Below, one piece after another: positions 1-9,653 of a stretch of DNA of 36,380 nucleotides; within the stretch, counting starts at the first letter, position 1, and every line of letters starts with the position of its first letter. The DNA comes from Rhodocyclaceae bacterium (GTDB taxonomy: Bacteria > Pseudomonadota > Gammaproteobacteria > Burkholderiales > Rhodocyclaceae), in the NCBI GenBank assembly GCA_023253415.1, contig JALRGK010000074.1, positions 1 through 36,380 on the forward strand. The letters run 5' to 3'. The translations under genes were made by a program, and so were the position numbers. The notes under the pieces were generated by a model. It was not told the origin of the DNA. It saw nothing but the letters and a program-made list of their open reading frames with translations, and did no database searches.

Positions 1-446
1 GTTGTGGCGCCAATAAAGGTGACGAGGCCCGACTCCACATGTGGTAGGAACGCATCCTGCTGCGACTTGTTGAAGCGGTGGACTTCATCAACGAAAAGAA
101 TCGTCCGTCGACCCATCTGACGGGCTTTTTCGGCGAAGCCAATGGCTTCCCGGATTTCTTTAACACCTGCCAACACGGCAGAAAGCGCCAAGAATTCTGC
201 ATCGCACTGACGGGCAACCAAGCGCGCCAGGGTAGTTTTTCCCGTACCTGGTGGCCCCCAGAAGATCATGGAATGCGGATTGCCGCTTTCAAGCACGAGA
301 CGTAGCGGTTTGCCCGGCCCCAGCAAATGAGTTTGCCCAACCACAGCGTCCGGCGTTTGCGGTCTCAACTGTTCGGGCAGCGGCGCATACGTACCGGCTG
401 CAGCCGTCGATGTGGCATTGTTGGGTGCCTGACCGAACAGATCCAT
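1..446 (-). CDS. rarA: RarA/MgsA-type replication-associated AAA+ ATPase, 3' end outside window
   Basis: RarA is a cytoplasmic clamp-loader-like AAA+ ATPase that acts at stalled replication forks with SSB. About 148 N-terminal codons are visible, beginning [10 protein letters not shown]. The Walker A motif GPPGTGKTT, the Walker [10 protein letters not shown] and the sensor-1 start IGAT are all readable, and the frame then runs off the left edge. The ATG at 446 lies 3 bases after the lolA stop (450-452), so translation is probably coupled to lolA. The order ftsK-lolA-rarA is a familiar proteobacterial arrangement. RuvB is excluded by the N-terminal sequence and by the HRFNKSQQD motif that follows Walker B in RarA. 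The missing C-terminal part is due only to the window boundary. Confidence 0.93.
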   Translation of the reverse strand, partial: MDLFGQAPNNATSTAAAGTYAPLPEQLRPQTPDAVVGQTHLLGPGKPLRLVLESGNPHSMIFWGPPGTGKTTLARLVARQCDAEFLALSAVLAGVKEIREAIGFAEKARQMGRRTILFVDEVHRFNKSQQDAFLPHVESGLVTFIGAT

Positions 447-449
447 GAG

Positions 450-1076
450 CTATTGCTTCAGGATATCGGCGCCCGCTGGGGGCGTAAAACGAAACAGGCT
501 GGCCGGGGCATCTCCATTACGCACGACGTTCGTAAAGACCAGCGTGGTCGTCTGACCGAAGCTGTCTTCAAGTACCATGCCTTTAAGCTCGTTACCCGCC
601 AGGCCAATACGGATACGCACAAACCCGGTATCGTTCTGCTTCGGTTCGGCAATCACCCATTCGGCACCGGCATGTTCACCATCGGCTTTGAAGGTGAAGC
701 GCTGATCTGCTTCATTGTCTCCGGCGAGCAAAGCAGCCGGTGTACCCCCTAGGGCTTTTTGTGATGGACGCACGATGACCTGTTTGAGCTCGGGATCATA
801 AAGCCAGATACGGCTGCCATCCCCCACCATCAACTGGGTGTAGGGCTTGGTAATCGACCAGCGGAATTTCCCCGGGCGACTGATCGCCATGGTGCCCTGA
901 CTTTTGCCGCCACCAATGCCGCCAACGGAGGTTTGTGCAAAGTCGGCTTTCAGGGTGCGTGTCTCACGCAACCAGCTTTTAAGGTCTGCCACGCTATCGG
1001 CCCAGGCCACACCGGTCGTCAGGCAGAGCGCGGCCAGAACTGCCGCGCGCTTCGGAAATCGGATCACGGGATGCAT
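450..1076 (-). CDS. lolA: Outer-membrane lipoprotein carrier protein LolA
   Basis: LolA is the periplasmic chaperone that takes lipoproteins from the LolCDE transporter and passes them to LolB at the outer membrane. The 208-residue product is of normal family length. It starts with a cleavable signal peptide (basic start, hydrophobic stretch, probable cleavage after AWA near residue 26). The mature part has LolA-like segments, including LKADFAQT near residue 42, PGKFRW near 68 and IWLYDPELKQV near 90. It sits 6 bases downstream of ftsK and 3 bases upstream of rarA, in one minus-strand unit. The start at 1076 is supported by the signal peptide beginning immediately. Confidence 0.95.
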   Translation of the reverse strand: MHPVIRFPKRAAVLAALCLTTGVAWADSVADLKSWLRETRTLKADFAQTSVGGIGGGKSQGTMAISRPGKFRWSITKPYTQLMVGDGSRIWLYDPELKQVIVRPSQKALGGTPAALLAGDNEADQRFTFKADGEHAGAEWVIAEPKQNDTGFVRIRIGLAGNELKGMVLEDSFGQTTTLVFTNVVRNGDAPASLFRFTPPAGADILKQ

Positions 1077-1082
1077 GTGAAA

Positions 1083-3398
1083 TTACTCATCGACCGAACG
1101 ATTGGGTGCCAGGACTTCGCGGCCACCGCGGCCATCCATGCTGGAGACCAGACCGGCTTTTTCCATGGCCTCGATCAGTCGGGCTGAACGGTTGTAACCA
1201 ATGCGTAGATGACGCTGCACCAGTGAGATGGAAGCACGGCGGTTTTTGAGCACAATTTCTACAGCCTGGTCATAAAGTGGATCAGCTTCGGCGTCACTAT
1301 CACCACCTTCGCCACCTTCGCCATCTCCCTCGGTGGCTCCCGTAAGAATGCCTTCTTCGTACTCCGGTGCACCCAGCGATTTGAGGTAATCCACCACGCG
1401 ATGCACTTCATCATCGGCCACAAAGGCACCATGCACCCGTTGCGGATAGCCGGTTCCCGGCGGCAGGTAGAGCATGTCGCCCTGTCCCAGGAGTGCCTCG
1501 GCACCCATCTGGTCCAGAATCGTGCGCGAGTCGATCTTGCTGGACACCTGGAAGGCGATACGTGTCGGGATATTGGCTTTGATGAGGCCAGTGATCACAT
1601 CCACACTCGGACGCTGTGTGGCCAGAATCAGATGGATCCCAGCGGCACGGGCTTTCTGCGCCAGACGGGCAATGAGTTCTTCCACTTTTTTGCCAGCCAC
1701 CATCATCAGGTCGGCCAGTTCGTCGATCACCACCACGATGTGTGGCATGCTGCGTAAGGGTTCCGGAGATTCCGGCGTCAGCGTCAACGGATTAGGAATC
1801 GGCTCACCCTTCTCGGCTGCTTTCTGGATGTGCTCGTTAGCGCTGGCCAGATTACGCACACCCAGCTTGGACATCACCTTATAGCGACGTTCCATTTCTG
1901 CCACACACCAGGTCAGTGCATTTGCCGCCTGACGCATATCGGTCACCACCGGTGCCAGCAGATGCGGAATACCTTCGTAGATGGAGAGTTCCAGCATCTT
2001 CGGGTCAACGAGAATCAGACGTACGGCGTCCGGCTCCGATTTATAGAGCATCGATAAAATCATGGCATTGACGCCCACCGATTTACCAGAACCGGTGGTA
2101 CCGGCCACCAGCAGGTGGGGCATTTTGGCGAGATCCGCTACGATGGGCACACCACCAATGTCTTTGCCCAACGCCACGGTGAGCGGCGATGTCATGTTGT
2201 GATAGGGCCGGGATGACAGAATTTCGGAGAGTCGTACGGTTTGCCGCTTGGCGTTCGGGAGCTCCAGCGCCATACAGGATTTACCGGGTACAGTTTCCAC
2301 GACACGGACGGAAACTAGCGCCAGCGCACGCGCCAGATCACGGGCCAGGTTAACGATCTGGGCACCTTTAACACCGACAGCGGGTTCGATCTCGTAACGG
2401 GTAATCACCGGACCGGGGTACGCTGCGATGACTTTCACTTCAACGCCAAAATCGCCCAGACGGGTTTCAATCAGGCGGGACGTGAACTGCAGAGTTTCTT
2501 CGGTCGGCATGTCGGTCGGCGGCTGTGCCGGGTCCAGTAGACTCAGGGGAGGCAACTTGCCACCCACCACGGCCTCCGGGAACAAGGGCACCTGTTTTTC
2601 ACGCTCTTTGCGTTGCACAGCCTTACGGGATACCGGCACTTCAACGGGTGCCGGCGGCTCGATGAAGACAGGCTCCATGGGTTCGGCACGCTTCTGCTCA
2701 ACGGTGGCTTCACGCTGTTGAGCAACCTCTTTACCAATCCGGCGATCCTGCCAGCTTTCTACAGCACGGCCACCACCGCCCACGGCCAGCTCCATCATGC
2801 TGCCAATACGCTCAAACAAAACGACCCAGGGCAATCCACTAAAGATGCGCCAGCTCAACAAGAGAAGGCTGCCGACGATGAGCGTGGCGCCGGTAAAACC
2901 GAAGGCATGACCCATCAGCGTGGCTAAGCCTTCTCCGAGCACGCCCCCCGGACCCATCGGCAAGGCACTACCACTGGTGTGGAAACGCAATGCCGCAAAC
3001 GTGGAAACACAAACAAGCAGCACCAGAAAACCGCTCAAGGTCAACCAAAGCGGGCGAACCTCGGGTTCCACGGCTTCACGTAATGCACGTCGCCGCGCCG
3101 TCCAACCGATGAGGATCAGAACCAGGGGCAAAATGGCCCATAACCAAGCCGCACCACCAAACAGGTAGAAGAGTAGATCGGACATCCAGGCGCCAAAGCG
3201 GCCCATGGGATTTGTCACCCGACCGGCCGGGCCCGAGTGTGACCATGCAGGGTCCGACGGGTTGAATCCGCCCAACGCCAGTAGCGCAACCAGGGCAACA
3301 AAGCCCAGCAAGGCCCAGCGGGCCTCCTGCATCAGGGCGCCGATACGTTCGGGCAGAGTACGCGGCCCATCAATGCGTTGGCTAAAAAATCGGCTCAT
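1083..3398 (-). CDS. ftsK: DNA translocase FtsK
   Basis: FtsK is a septum-anchored, ATP-driven DNA pump that clears chromosomes from the division site and activates XerCD at dif. The 771-residue protein has hydrophobic membrane segments in roughly residues 28-195. A short linker with proline and charged residues follows (about 225-300). The motor domain has Walker [10 protein letters not shown] at 433-441 and Walker [13 protein letters not shown] at 554-565. The C-terminal winged-helix gamma domain (about 706-765, ending near [10 protein letters not shown]) reads the KOPS orientation sequences. The linker is much shorter than in E. coli FtsK (1329 residues), which is common outside the enterics. 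An acidic, Gly-rich stretch (about 688-706) separates motor and gamma domains. It is probably the first gene of ftsK-lolA-rarA, divergent from trxB. Confidence 0.97.
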   Translation of the reverse strand: MSRFFSQRIDGPRTLPERIGALMQEARWALLGFVALVALLALGGFNPSDPAWSHSGPAGRVTNPMGRFGAWMSDLLFYLFGGAAWLWAILPLVLILIGWTARRRALREAVEPEVRPLWLTLSGFLVLLVCVSTFAALRFHTSGSALPMGPGGVLGEGLATLMGHAFGFTGATLIVGSLLLLSWRIFSGLPWVVLFERIGSMMELAVGGGGRAVESWQDRRIGKEVAQQREATVEQKRAEPMEPVFIEPPAPVEVPVSRKAVQRKEREKQVPLFPEAVVGGKLPPLSLLDPAQPPTDMPTEETLQFTSRLIETRLGDFGVEVKVIAAYPGPVITRYEIEPAVGVKGAQIVNLARDLARALALVSVRVVETVPGKSCMALELPNAKRQTVRLSEILSSRPYHNMTSPLTVALGKDIGGVPIVADLAKMPHLLVAGTTGSGKSVGVNAMILSMLYKSEPDAVRLILVDPKMLELSIYEGIPHLLAPVVTDMRQAANALTWCVAEMERRYKVMSKLGVRNLASANEHIQKAAEKGEPIPNPLTLTPESPEPLRSMPHIVVVIDELADLMMVAGKKVEELIARLAQKARAAGIHLILATQRPSVDVITGLIKANIPTRIAFQVSSKIDSRTILDQMGAEALLGQGDMLYLPPGTGYPQRVHGAFVADDEVHRVVDYLKSLGAPEYEEGILTGATEGDGEGGEGGDSDAEADPLYDQAVEIVLKNRRASISLVQRHLRIGYNRSARLIEAMEKAGLVSSMDGRGGREVLAPNRSVDE

Positions 3399-3449
3399 GG
3401 ATAAAGTCTTTGCCCTTTACGGGCTGGGGCTGGTGATGACGTAAGGAAC

Positions 3450-3459
3450 GATTATAATC
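3450..3459. promoter_or_regulatory. Symmetric -10 element between ftsK and trxB
   Basis: The ten bases GATTATAATC are their own reverse complement. They place a consensus TATAAT on the plus strand at 3453-3458, facing trxB, and on the minus strand at 3456-3451, facing ftsK. No strong -35 box is visible at 17-base spacing on either side, so at least one direction may rely on an activator or on upstream contacts. The 130-base gap between the divergent genes contains no other good promoter candidate. A good AGGAG ribosome-binding site lies just upstream of the trxB ATG. Promoter function is inferred. Confidence 0.55.
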
Positions 3460-3501
3460 CCAAGGATTAAATGAATTACGGCATCGGGCATCGCTTCCTG
3501 A

Positions 3502-4524
<1,023 letters not shown>

Positions 4525-4552
4525 GACCATAGGCGTTGCCCAGAGAAACGCC

Positions 4553-5134
4553 ATGCCCACCCACCTCTCTCGGGAAGAGCAGGATCTGTTTCTTGCCCAG
4601 GTGGGCGATGCTCGCCCCCTACGAGTGGCGCCCAAAGCCGATTTAAGTCCGCAACCGCCCAAACCGGTTGCGCGACAAAGATTGCTGGATAACCAGGCCG
4701 TGCTACACGATCTGATTCACGCTCCGATCCAGCTCGCCGACCGTCTCGAAGGTGGCGACGAACCAACCTATCTGCATCGTGGCGTCTCTATGCAAGTATT
4801 ACGTGACCTGCGACGTGGTCGTTGGGTGATACAGCGCGAAATCGATTTGCATGGTCATACGCGCGATGCCGCCCGCAGTGCACTGGCTCATTTCCTGAGC
4901 CGATGCCTGCTCGAAGGTGTGCGCTGCGTGCGTGTTGTGACGGGACGCGGTTTGCGTTCACCCGGTCAGGTAGCCGTTCTGCGCGTTTTGACAAGAAACT
5001 GGCTGGCGCAACGGCAGGAGGTTCTAGCTTACTGCCAAGCTAAACCAGCCGATGGCGGTGAAGGTGCCCTGATTGTACTGCTCAGAAACCAGCACCGACC
5101 ACACGCGACTGAGACGAATAAGGATGTTGCATGA
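4553..5134 (+). CDS. Smr-domain protein (DNA/RNA endonuclease family)
   Basis: The 193-residue product has a basic, proline-containing N-terminal half and a C-terminal Smr domain. The Smr hallmark residues are visible: IDLHG at 97-101 followed by HT, and TGRG at 130-133, with the typical domain end GALIVLLR near 171-178. Smr domains nick or cleave nucleic acids: stand-alone versions resemble E. coli SmrA/SmrB, and SmrB cleaves mRNA at collided ribosomes. Whether this protein acts on RNA or DNA cannot be told from sequence. Placement after trxB is a recurrent betaproteobacterial arrangement. The stop overlaps the next start as ATGA, indicating translational coupling. Confidence 0.88.
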   Translation: MPTHLSREEQDLFLAQVGDARPLRVAPKADLSPQPPKPVARQRLLDNQAVLHDLIHAPIQLADRLEGGDEPTYLHRGVSMQVLRDLRRGRWVIQREIDLHGHTRDAARSALAHFLSRCLLEGVRCVRVVTGRGLRSPGQVAVLRVLTRNWLAQRQEVLAYCQAKPADGGEGALIVLLRNQHRPHATETNKDVA

Positions 5135-5664
5135 CGCTGGACGCACCCCGCAAACAGAAAAGCCGCATCTGGCAGTTTGTCGCGCTTTTTTTCCTGGCAT
5201 TCTCCTTTATCCTTGCCCAACGCTATGGCAACGAACTCCTGAAGCTTGTCACTGATCCAACGGACGCCACGCAAATTACACCCCCGCCCTGCAATCTGAA
5301 CCGGGAGCGTTGCCAACTACCGATCATCACGCCGGTCGCTTCAGAGGCACCGTGGTCATTCAGCATTACGCCTCACCCCATCCCAGTCAGCGCACCGCTG
5401 ACATTGACGCTGACACCACCCGAACGCATCCTTCATACACCAGCAGCTGTATGGGTAGACCTGACTGGCGATGATATGGATATGGGATTGATTCGTATCT
5501 CTCTGCAAAAAAATTCGGATGGCAGCTGGACAGGCACTGGCAGCATTCCTGTGTGCGTCACAGGTGCCATGCGCTGGCGTGCCCGACTGTACATTCAACT
5601 GGCGCAGACAACCCTGCAGGCTGACTGGGTTTTTACGGCACCGGATCATGGCGCCCGCCACTAA
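5131..5664 (+). CDS. Membrane-anchored periplasmic protein of unknown function (YtkA/FixH-like look)
   Basis: I do not recognise a named family with certainty. The 177-residue protein has a basic N-terminus and one hydrophobic segment (about 13-29), predicting an inner-membrane anchor with a periplasmic C-terminal domain. That domain has a paired-cysteine segment (PCNLNRERC, about 53-61), a beta-rich middle and a Met-containing motif DDMDMG (about 113-118). It ends with a Cys before a Gly-Ala-Met-Arg-Trp segment and beta strands. The beta-sandwich-like pattern and Met-Gly motif recall YtkA/FixH-type domains, some of which are linked to metals, but this resemblance is weak. It overlaps the Smr gene by 4 bases (ATGA) and precedes xth by 25 bases. 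Confidence 0.75.
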   Translation: MTLDAPRKQKSRIWQFVALFFLAFSFILAQRYGNELLKLVTDPTDATQITPPPCNLNRERCQLPIITPVASEAPWSFSITPHPIPVSAPLTLTLTPPERILHTPAAVWVDLTGDDMDMGLIRISLQKNSDGSWTGTGSIPVCVTGAMRWRARLYIQLAQTTLQADWVFTAPDHGARH

Positions 5665-5689
5665 TAACTGCTGACGGACACTGCTACCT

Positions 5690-6451
5690 ATGCGTATTGC
5701 CACCTGGAATGTGAACTCTCTGAACGTCCGCCTGCCTCATTTACTGGACTGGCTGACGACCGCCGGCCCGGACGTCGTGGGCTTACAGGAACTGAAATGC
5801 GAAGATGCCAAATTTCCGGAAGCTGCGATCAACGAGGCGGGCTATCACGCGGTCTTTGCCGGTCAGAAAACCTATAACGGGGTTGCCCTTCTTTCCCGTC
5901 TGCCGGCTACTGCCGTACAGCGCGGTATCCCGGGATTCGACGACCCGCAACAACGCATCATTGCCGCTACGATTAACGGGGTACGTATCGTTAATGGATA
6001 TTTTCCCAATGGCCAGGCACCAGGCACCGAGAAGTTTGCCTACAAACTGGATTGGCTGAACCGTCTGACCGCCTGGCTGAGTGATGAGCTCCGGATGCAT
6101 GACAAGCTGTGCCTGATTGGCGATTACAACATCGCACCGACTGATGCCGATGCCCACCCGGACTGGAAGGAAGCAATTCACGTATCACCACCGGAACGGG
6201 CAGCGTTTGCAGCATTGGAATCTCTAGGTTTGAACGATGTCTTCCGTAAATTTGAACATCCGGAAAAAAGCTTCTCCTGGTGGGACTATCGAATGAATGC
6301 TTTTCGCCGGAATTTCGGCTTGCGGATCGATCACATTCTGGCCAGCAAGGCGCTGACCGATATCTGTACCGCCTGCGAGATCGATAAATCGCCGCGATCA
6401 CTGGAACGTCCATCAGATCACACACCGGTGATGGCTACGTTTAGCGATTGA
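5690..6451 (+). CDS. xth: Exodeoxyribonuclease III
   Basis: This is an apurinic/apyrimidinic endonuclease and 3' exonuclease of base-excision repair (ExoIII/XthA family). The 253-residue protein begins MRIATWNVNSLN, containing the catalytic-core Asn. LQELK carries the metal-binding Glu at about residue 34. The motifs GDYNIAP (about 143-149), RIDHIL and the terminal SDHTPV, with the catalytic Asp-His pair, are all present. Length is close to E. coli XthA (268). It lies downstream of the trxB-smr-unknown group, and its stop is 24 bases from the convergent ksgA stop. No convincing intrinsic terminator is visible in that gap. Confidence 0.95.
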   Translation: MRIATWNVNSLNVRLPHLLDWLTTAGPDVVGLQELKCEDAKFPEAAINEAGYHAVFAGQKTYNGVALLSRLPATAVQRGIPGFDDPQQRIIAATINGVRIVNGYFPNGQAPGTEKFAYKLDWLNRLTAWLSDELRMHDKLCLIGDYNIAPTDADAHPDWKEAIHVSPPERAAFAALESLGLNDVFRKFEHPEKSFSWWDYRMNAFRRNFGLRIDHILASKALTDICTACEIDKSPRSLERPSDHTPVMATFSD

Positions 6452-6474
6452 GTAGGGAAAAACCCCGGAAAAAT

Positions 6475-7290
6475 TCAGGGCAACTGATTCGCCAGTGCGA
6501 CGAAATCCGCTTCACTAAGGTGTTCTGCACGCTCGGTCGGGTCAACACCGGCCGCTTCGATTTGTGCGCTGTCGAGTAAGGGCTTGAGGGTATTTCGCAC
6601 CATTTTGCGTCGTTGCGAAAACGCCGCATTGACCACTTGCTGCAAACGTGCCTCGTCGACGGGCAAGCGGTCTGCCAGTGGTTTGGGGATCATACGGACA
6701 ACGGCCGAATCAACCTTTGGAGCTGGGTCAAACGATTCAGGAGGCACATCCAGCAGGCGTTCCAGATAGCAATAGCGCTGTAACATGACGGAAAGCCGGC
6801 TACGATCTGAATCTCCGGGCGCTGCGACCATGCGATCGACGACCTCTTTTTGCAACATGACGGTAATGTCGCGAACGGCACCAACCTCAACTTTATCGAG
6901 CAAATGAAAAAGGATGGGGGTCGAAATGTTGTAAGGCAGATTACCGACGACCCGTAGGTCAGGGCCGAGCGAGGCAAAATCAAATGCGAGCGCATCACCG
7001 GCATGAATGGTCATTTGTTCCGGGGGGTACTTCTTTTCCAGTCGGGCAATGAGATCCCGATCCAGCTCGACCACATGCAGATGCCCTGCGCGTTCCAACA
7101 GCGGCTGTGTGAGCGCACCAAGACCCGGGCCGATTTCGACCACACGTTCTCCCGGCTGTGGATTCACCGCATCGACAATGCCGTAGATAATGCCCTGATC
7201 AATGAGGAAATTCTGACCAAAACGTTTACGGGCAGTGTGTCCGGTTTCACGGGCGAGCTTAGTGGCGGGTTTGGCGGATGAGCGATTCAT
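6475..7290 (-). CDS. ksgA: 16S rRNA dimethyladenosine transferase KsgA (RsmA)
   Basis: KsgA dimethylates two adjacent adenines in helix 45 of 16S rRNA using SAM, late in 30S assembly; loss gives kasugamycin resistance. The 271-residue protein shows KRFGQNFL (22-29), the SAM-binding [10 protein letters not shown] (52-61) and catalytic GNLPYNIS (116-123). The C-terminal helical domain has [12 protein letters not shown]. It begins 2 bases after the pdxA stop and is last in the minus-strand group lptD-surA-pdxA-ksgA, a widely conserved order. Confidence 0.97.
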   Translation of the reverse strand: MNRSSAKPATKLARETGHTARKRFGQNFLIDQGIIYGIVDAVNPQPGERVVEIGPGLGALTQPLLERAGHLHVVELDRDLIARLEKKYPPEQMTIHAGDALAFDFASLGPDLRVVGNLPYNISTPILFHLLDKVEVGAVRDITVMLQKEVVDRMVAAPGDSDRSRLSVMLQRYCYLERLLDVPPESFDPAPKVDSAVVRMIPKPLADRLPVDEARLQQVVNAAFSQRRKMVRNTLKPLLDSAQIEAAGVDPTERAEHLSEADFVALANQLP

Positions 7291-7292
7291 GC

Positions 7293-8309
7293 TTATTGTT
7301 GTGCGGCTAATTGTGCAGCGAGAGTCACCGCCGCATAAAGGCTACCTGGGTCCGCCACCGGTAAGGCACCATCGGGCTGACGACCAGCGAGATCCAGTGC
7401 CGTCCCATGATCCACGGAGGTACGGATAATCGGTAAACCCAGGGTGATATTGATACCCTGGCCGAAGGTCGCGTATTTCAGCGGTGCCAACCCTTGATCG
7501 TGGTACATCGCCAAGACTGCATCCCCTTGCGGTAAAACACGCGGGGTAAACAGGGTATCCGCTGGCAAGGGGCCGATCAGTTGCATCCCTTCGCCACGCA
7601 GTCGTTCCAGCACGGGGGTTATGACGTCTATTTCTTCCCGGCCCATGTGACCACTCTCGCCTGCATGCGGATTTAGACCGGCCACCAGAATTCTCGGGGA
7701 GGCGAGGCCGAACTTTTCCCGGAGATCTTTATCCAGGATACGCAGCACCTGGGTGAGTACTTCTGCCGTAATGGCGGCAGGCACCGCGGACAACGCCAGA
7801 TGCGTTGTCGCCAGCGCCACACGCAGTGGGCCATGCGGGGTATCACCCGCCAACATCATAACCACCAGTGGCGTTTCCGTTTGCTCCGCCAGATATTCGG
7901 TGTGACCGGTAAAGGAACGTCCAGCCTCGTTGATCACGCCTTTATGTAAAGGCGCAGTCACCATGGCCGCAAACTCGCCTTGCCGGCAACCACGAATGGC
8001 ACGATCCAGTATGGCCACCACATAATCACTATTGGCAGGATTCAACTGACCTGCAGTGACCGGGGCATTAGCCTGAATATCGCAAACGGTGACAACACCG
8101 ACAGGGGATGGCACCACCGGCAATGACGCATCGTAGGTCTGAAAACTAAGGTCCAGACCCATTTGCCTGGCGCGCGCCTCAAGCAGCGCACGATCACCCA
8201 AGACAACCAGCTGATTCGGCCAGGATCGTTCTGCGAGACGTAAACAGAGGTCAGGGCCAACGCCCGCCGGCTCACCCGACGTAATGGCCAGACGCACAGG
8301 CTTGGTCAT
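7293..8309 (-). CDS. pdxA: 4-hydroxythreonine-4-phosphate dehydrogenase PdxA
   Basis: PdxA is an NAD(P)-dependent enzyme of the DXP-dependent pyridoxal phosphate pathway. It oxidises 4-phosphohydroxy-L-threonine, which decarboxylates and condenses with deoxyxylulose phosphate through PdxJ. The 338-residue protein begins with the typical [12 protein letters not shown]. Metal ligands His170 (ATTHLAL), His215 (GLNPHAGE) and His270 (MYHDQGL) are in place, offset by four from E. coli His166, 211 and 266. GHTEYLAE (135-142) and RTSVDHGTA are also present. Its ATG overlaps the surA stop by 4 bases, so the two are probably translationally coupled. Confidence 0.97.
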   Translation of the reverse strand: MTKPVRLAITSGEPAGVGPDLCLRLAERSWPNQLVVLGDRALLEARARQMGLDLSFQTYDASLPVVPSPVGVVTVCDIQANAPVTAGQLNPANSDYVVAILDRAIRGCRQGEFAAMVTAPLHKGVINEAGRSFTGHTEYLAEQTETPLVVMMLAGDTPHGPLRVALATTHLALSAVPAAITAEVLTQVLRILDKDLREKFGLASPRILVAGLNPHAGESGHMGREEIDVITPVLERLRGEGMQLIGPLPADTLFTPRVLPQGDAVLAMYHDQGLAPLKYATFGQGINITLGLPIIRTSVDHGTALDLAGRQPDGALPVADPGSLYAAVTLAAQLAAQQ

Positions 8310-9640
8310 TGATCATCCAGACGGATTTCAACGTAGGCACGGTCACGCACCTGGCGCACCCATTCCTGATTAGCTTCTTCCAACTTGCGCTGACGCAGGG
8401 CCATGGTGGCCCGTTGACGCTGACGCTCCTGGGAGACATCGGTTGTTCTGCGTTCGAGCACCTGAATAATGTGGAAGCCGAACTGCGATTGCACCGGGTT
8501 GCTGATTTCACCGATTTTCAGGGCATTCATGGCCTGATCGAAAGCCGGGACTGTATCGCCCGGATACAGCCAGCCGAGATCACCACCCTTCTGGGCAGAA
8601 CCATCCTGCGAATATAGTTTGGCCAATGCTGCAAAGTCTTCACCATTTTTCAGGCGGGAATGCACCATGTTGATCTTCTGGCGCGCTTCAGATTCTGAAG
8701 TGATCTCGGTGACCTTGATGAGAATATGGCGCGCATGGGTTTGCTGGATCTGAGGCAACGCACTTCCCCCTTTACGGGCAATCAGCTTGACGATGTGAAA
8801 CCCGCTGGGACTTCGCACAACATCACTGACCTGCCCCGGCTTCAGGTTGGCAATGGCTGAACTCATGACCTGGGGCAGACTATCCAGCGGGCGGAACCCG
8901 AGATCGCCACCCTGCATGGCATCGTTTGATTCGGAATAGGTTGCGGCCAATTGCGCAAAATCTCGCCCGGCCTTAGCCTGATCGTCAATCGACACGGCTT
9001 TCATGCGCAATTTGTTCAGCGTTTCTGGCGAAGCGCCTTCGGGGATGCGAATAATGATGTGCGCCAGGTGGACTTCTTCACCGGCACCGGTGGCACTCTG
9101 GTTAGCCAGGAAGTTATCCACTTCACCGGGTGTCACGTTCACTTTGGCATCAACTTCACGTTCACGCACCCGGGCGATCATCATCTGACTACGAATTTCC
9201 TCGCGGAAGTCCGGCCAGGCAATGCCGTCCTTCTCTACCGTCTGACGCATCTGTTGCGTGGTCATCTTCTGGTTGGCCGCAATCCGGTTTAAGGCCTGCT
9301 CCAGCTCGGTATCTTCGACCCGAATACCAGCCTCCTGTGCAACCTGCACCTGCGTGCGCTCAGTAATCATCTGATCGAGCACTTGCTGGCGCAGAAACTC
9401 GGGTGGCGGCAATTGCACTTTCTGACGCTGCAACTGCATGCTGGCCGAACGAACACGGCTATTGAGCTGATTCTGCGTGATCACCCCGTCATTCACAACG
9501 GCAATGATCCGATCCAGTGTCTGCGGTTGATTCGCACGATGCACGGGGGTGTTCTGGCTTGGTGCTGCCTGCAATTGAGGTGTCAGCACAGACAACATCA
9601 GGGCGCACACAGCGATGAACCGGCGATTGAACATCTGCAT
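8306..9640 (-). CDS. surA: Periplasmic chaperone / peptidyl-prolyl isomerase SurA
   Basis: SurA escorts unfolded outer-membrane proteins, including LptD, across the periplasm to the BAM complex. With the ATG at 9640 the protein is 444 residues and begins with a signal peptide ending near LQA-AP. An upstream reading start at 9736 would put 32 extra residues inside lptD and hide the signal, so it is rejected; a GGA sits about nine bases before the chosen ATG. The N-terminal chaperone helices (RIIAVVNDGVIT onward) are followed by two parvulin domains. The first starts near EEVHLAHIIIR and the second near THARHILIK, and both carry GGDLG and GFHI. It starts 13 bases after the lptD stop. Confidence 0.95.
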   Translation of the reverse strand: MQMFNRRFIAVCALMLSVLTPQLQAAPSQNTPVHRANQPQTLDRIIAVVNDGVITQNQLNSRVRSASMQLQRQKVQLPPPEFLRQQVLDQMITERTQVQVAQEAGIRVEDTELEQALNRIAANQKMTTQQMRQTVEKDGIAWPDFREEIRSQMMIARVREREVDAKVNVTPGEVDNFLANQSATGAGEEVHLAHIIIRIPEGASPETLNKLRMKAVSIDDQAKAGRDFAQLAATYSESNDAMQGGDLGFRPLDSLPQVMSSAIANLKPGQVSDVVRSPSGFHIVKLIARKGGSALPQIQQTHARHILIKVTEITSESEARQKINMVHSRLKNGEDFAALAKLYSQDGSAQKGGDLGWLYPGDTVPAFDQAMNALKIGEISNPVQSQFGFHIIQVLERRTTDVSQERQRQRATMALRQRKLEEANQEWVRQVRDRAYVEIRLDDQ

Positions 9641-9653
9641 GATCAACAATCCA

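Noticed and set aside
6452-6474. Bidirectional terminator between xth and ksgA
   Set aside because: The gap has short A- and C-rich runs but no stable inverted repeat.
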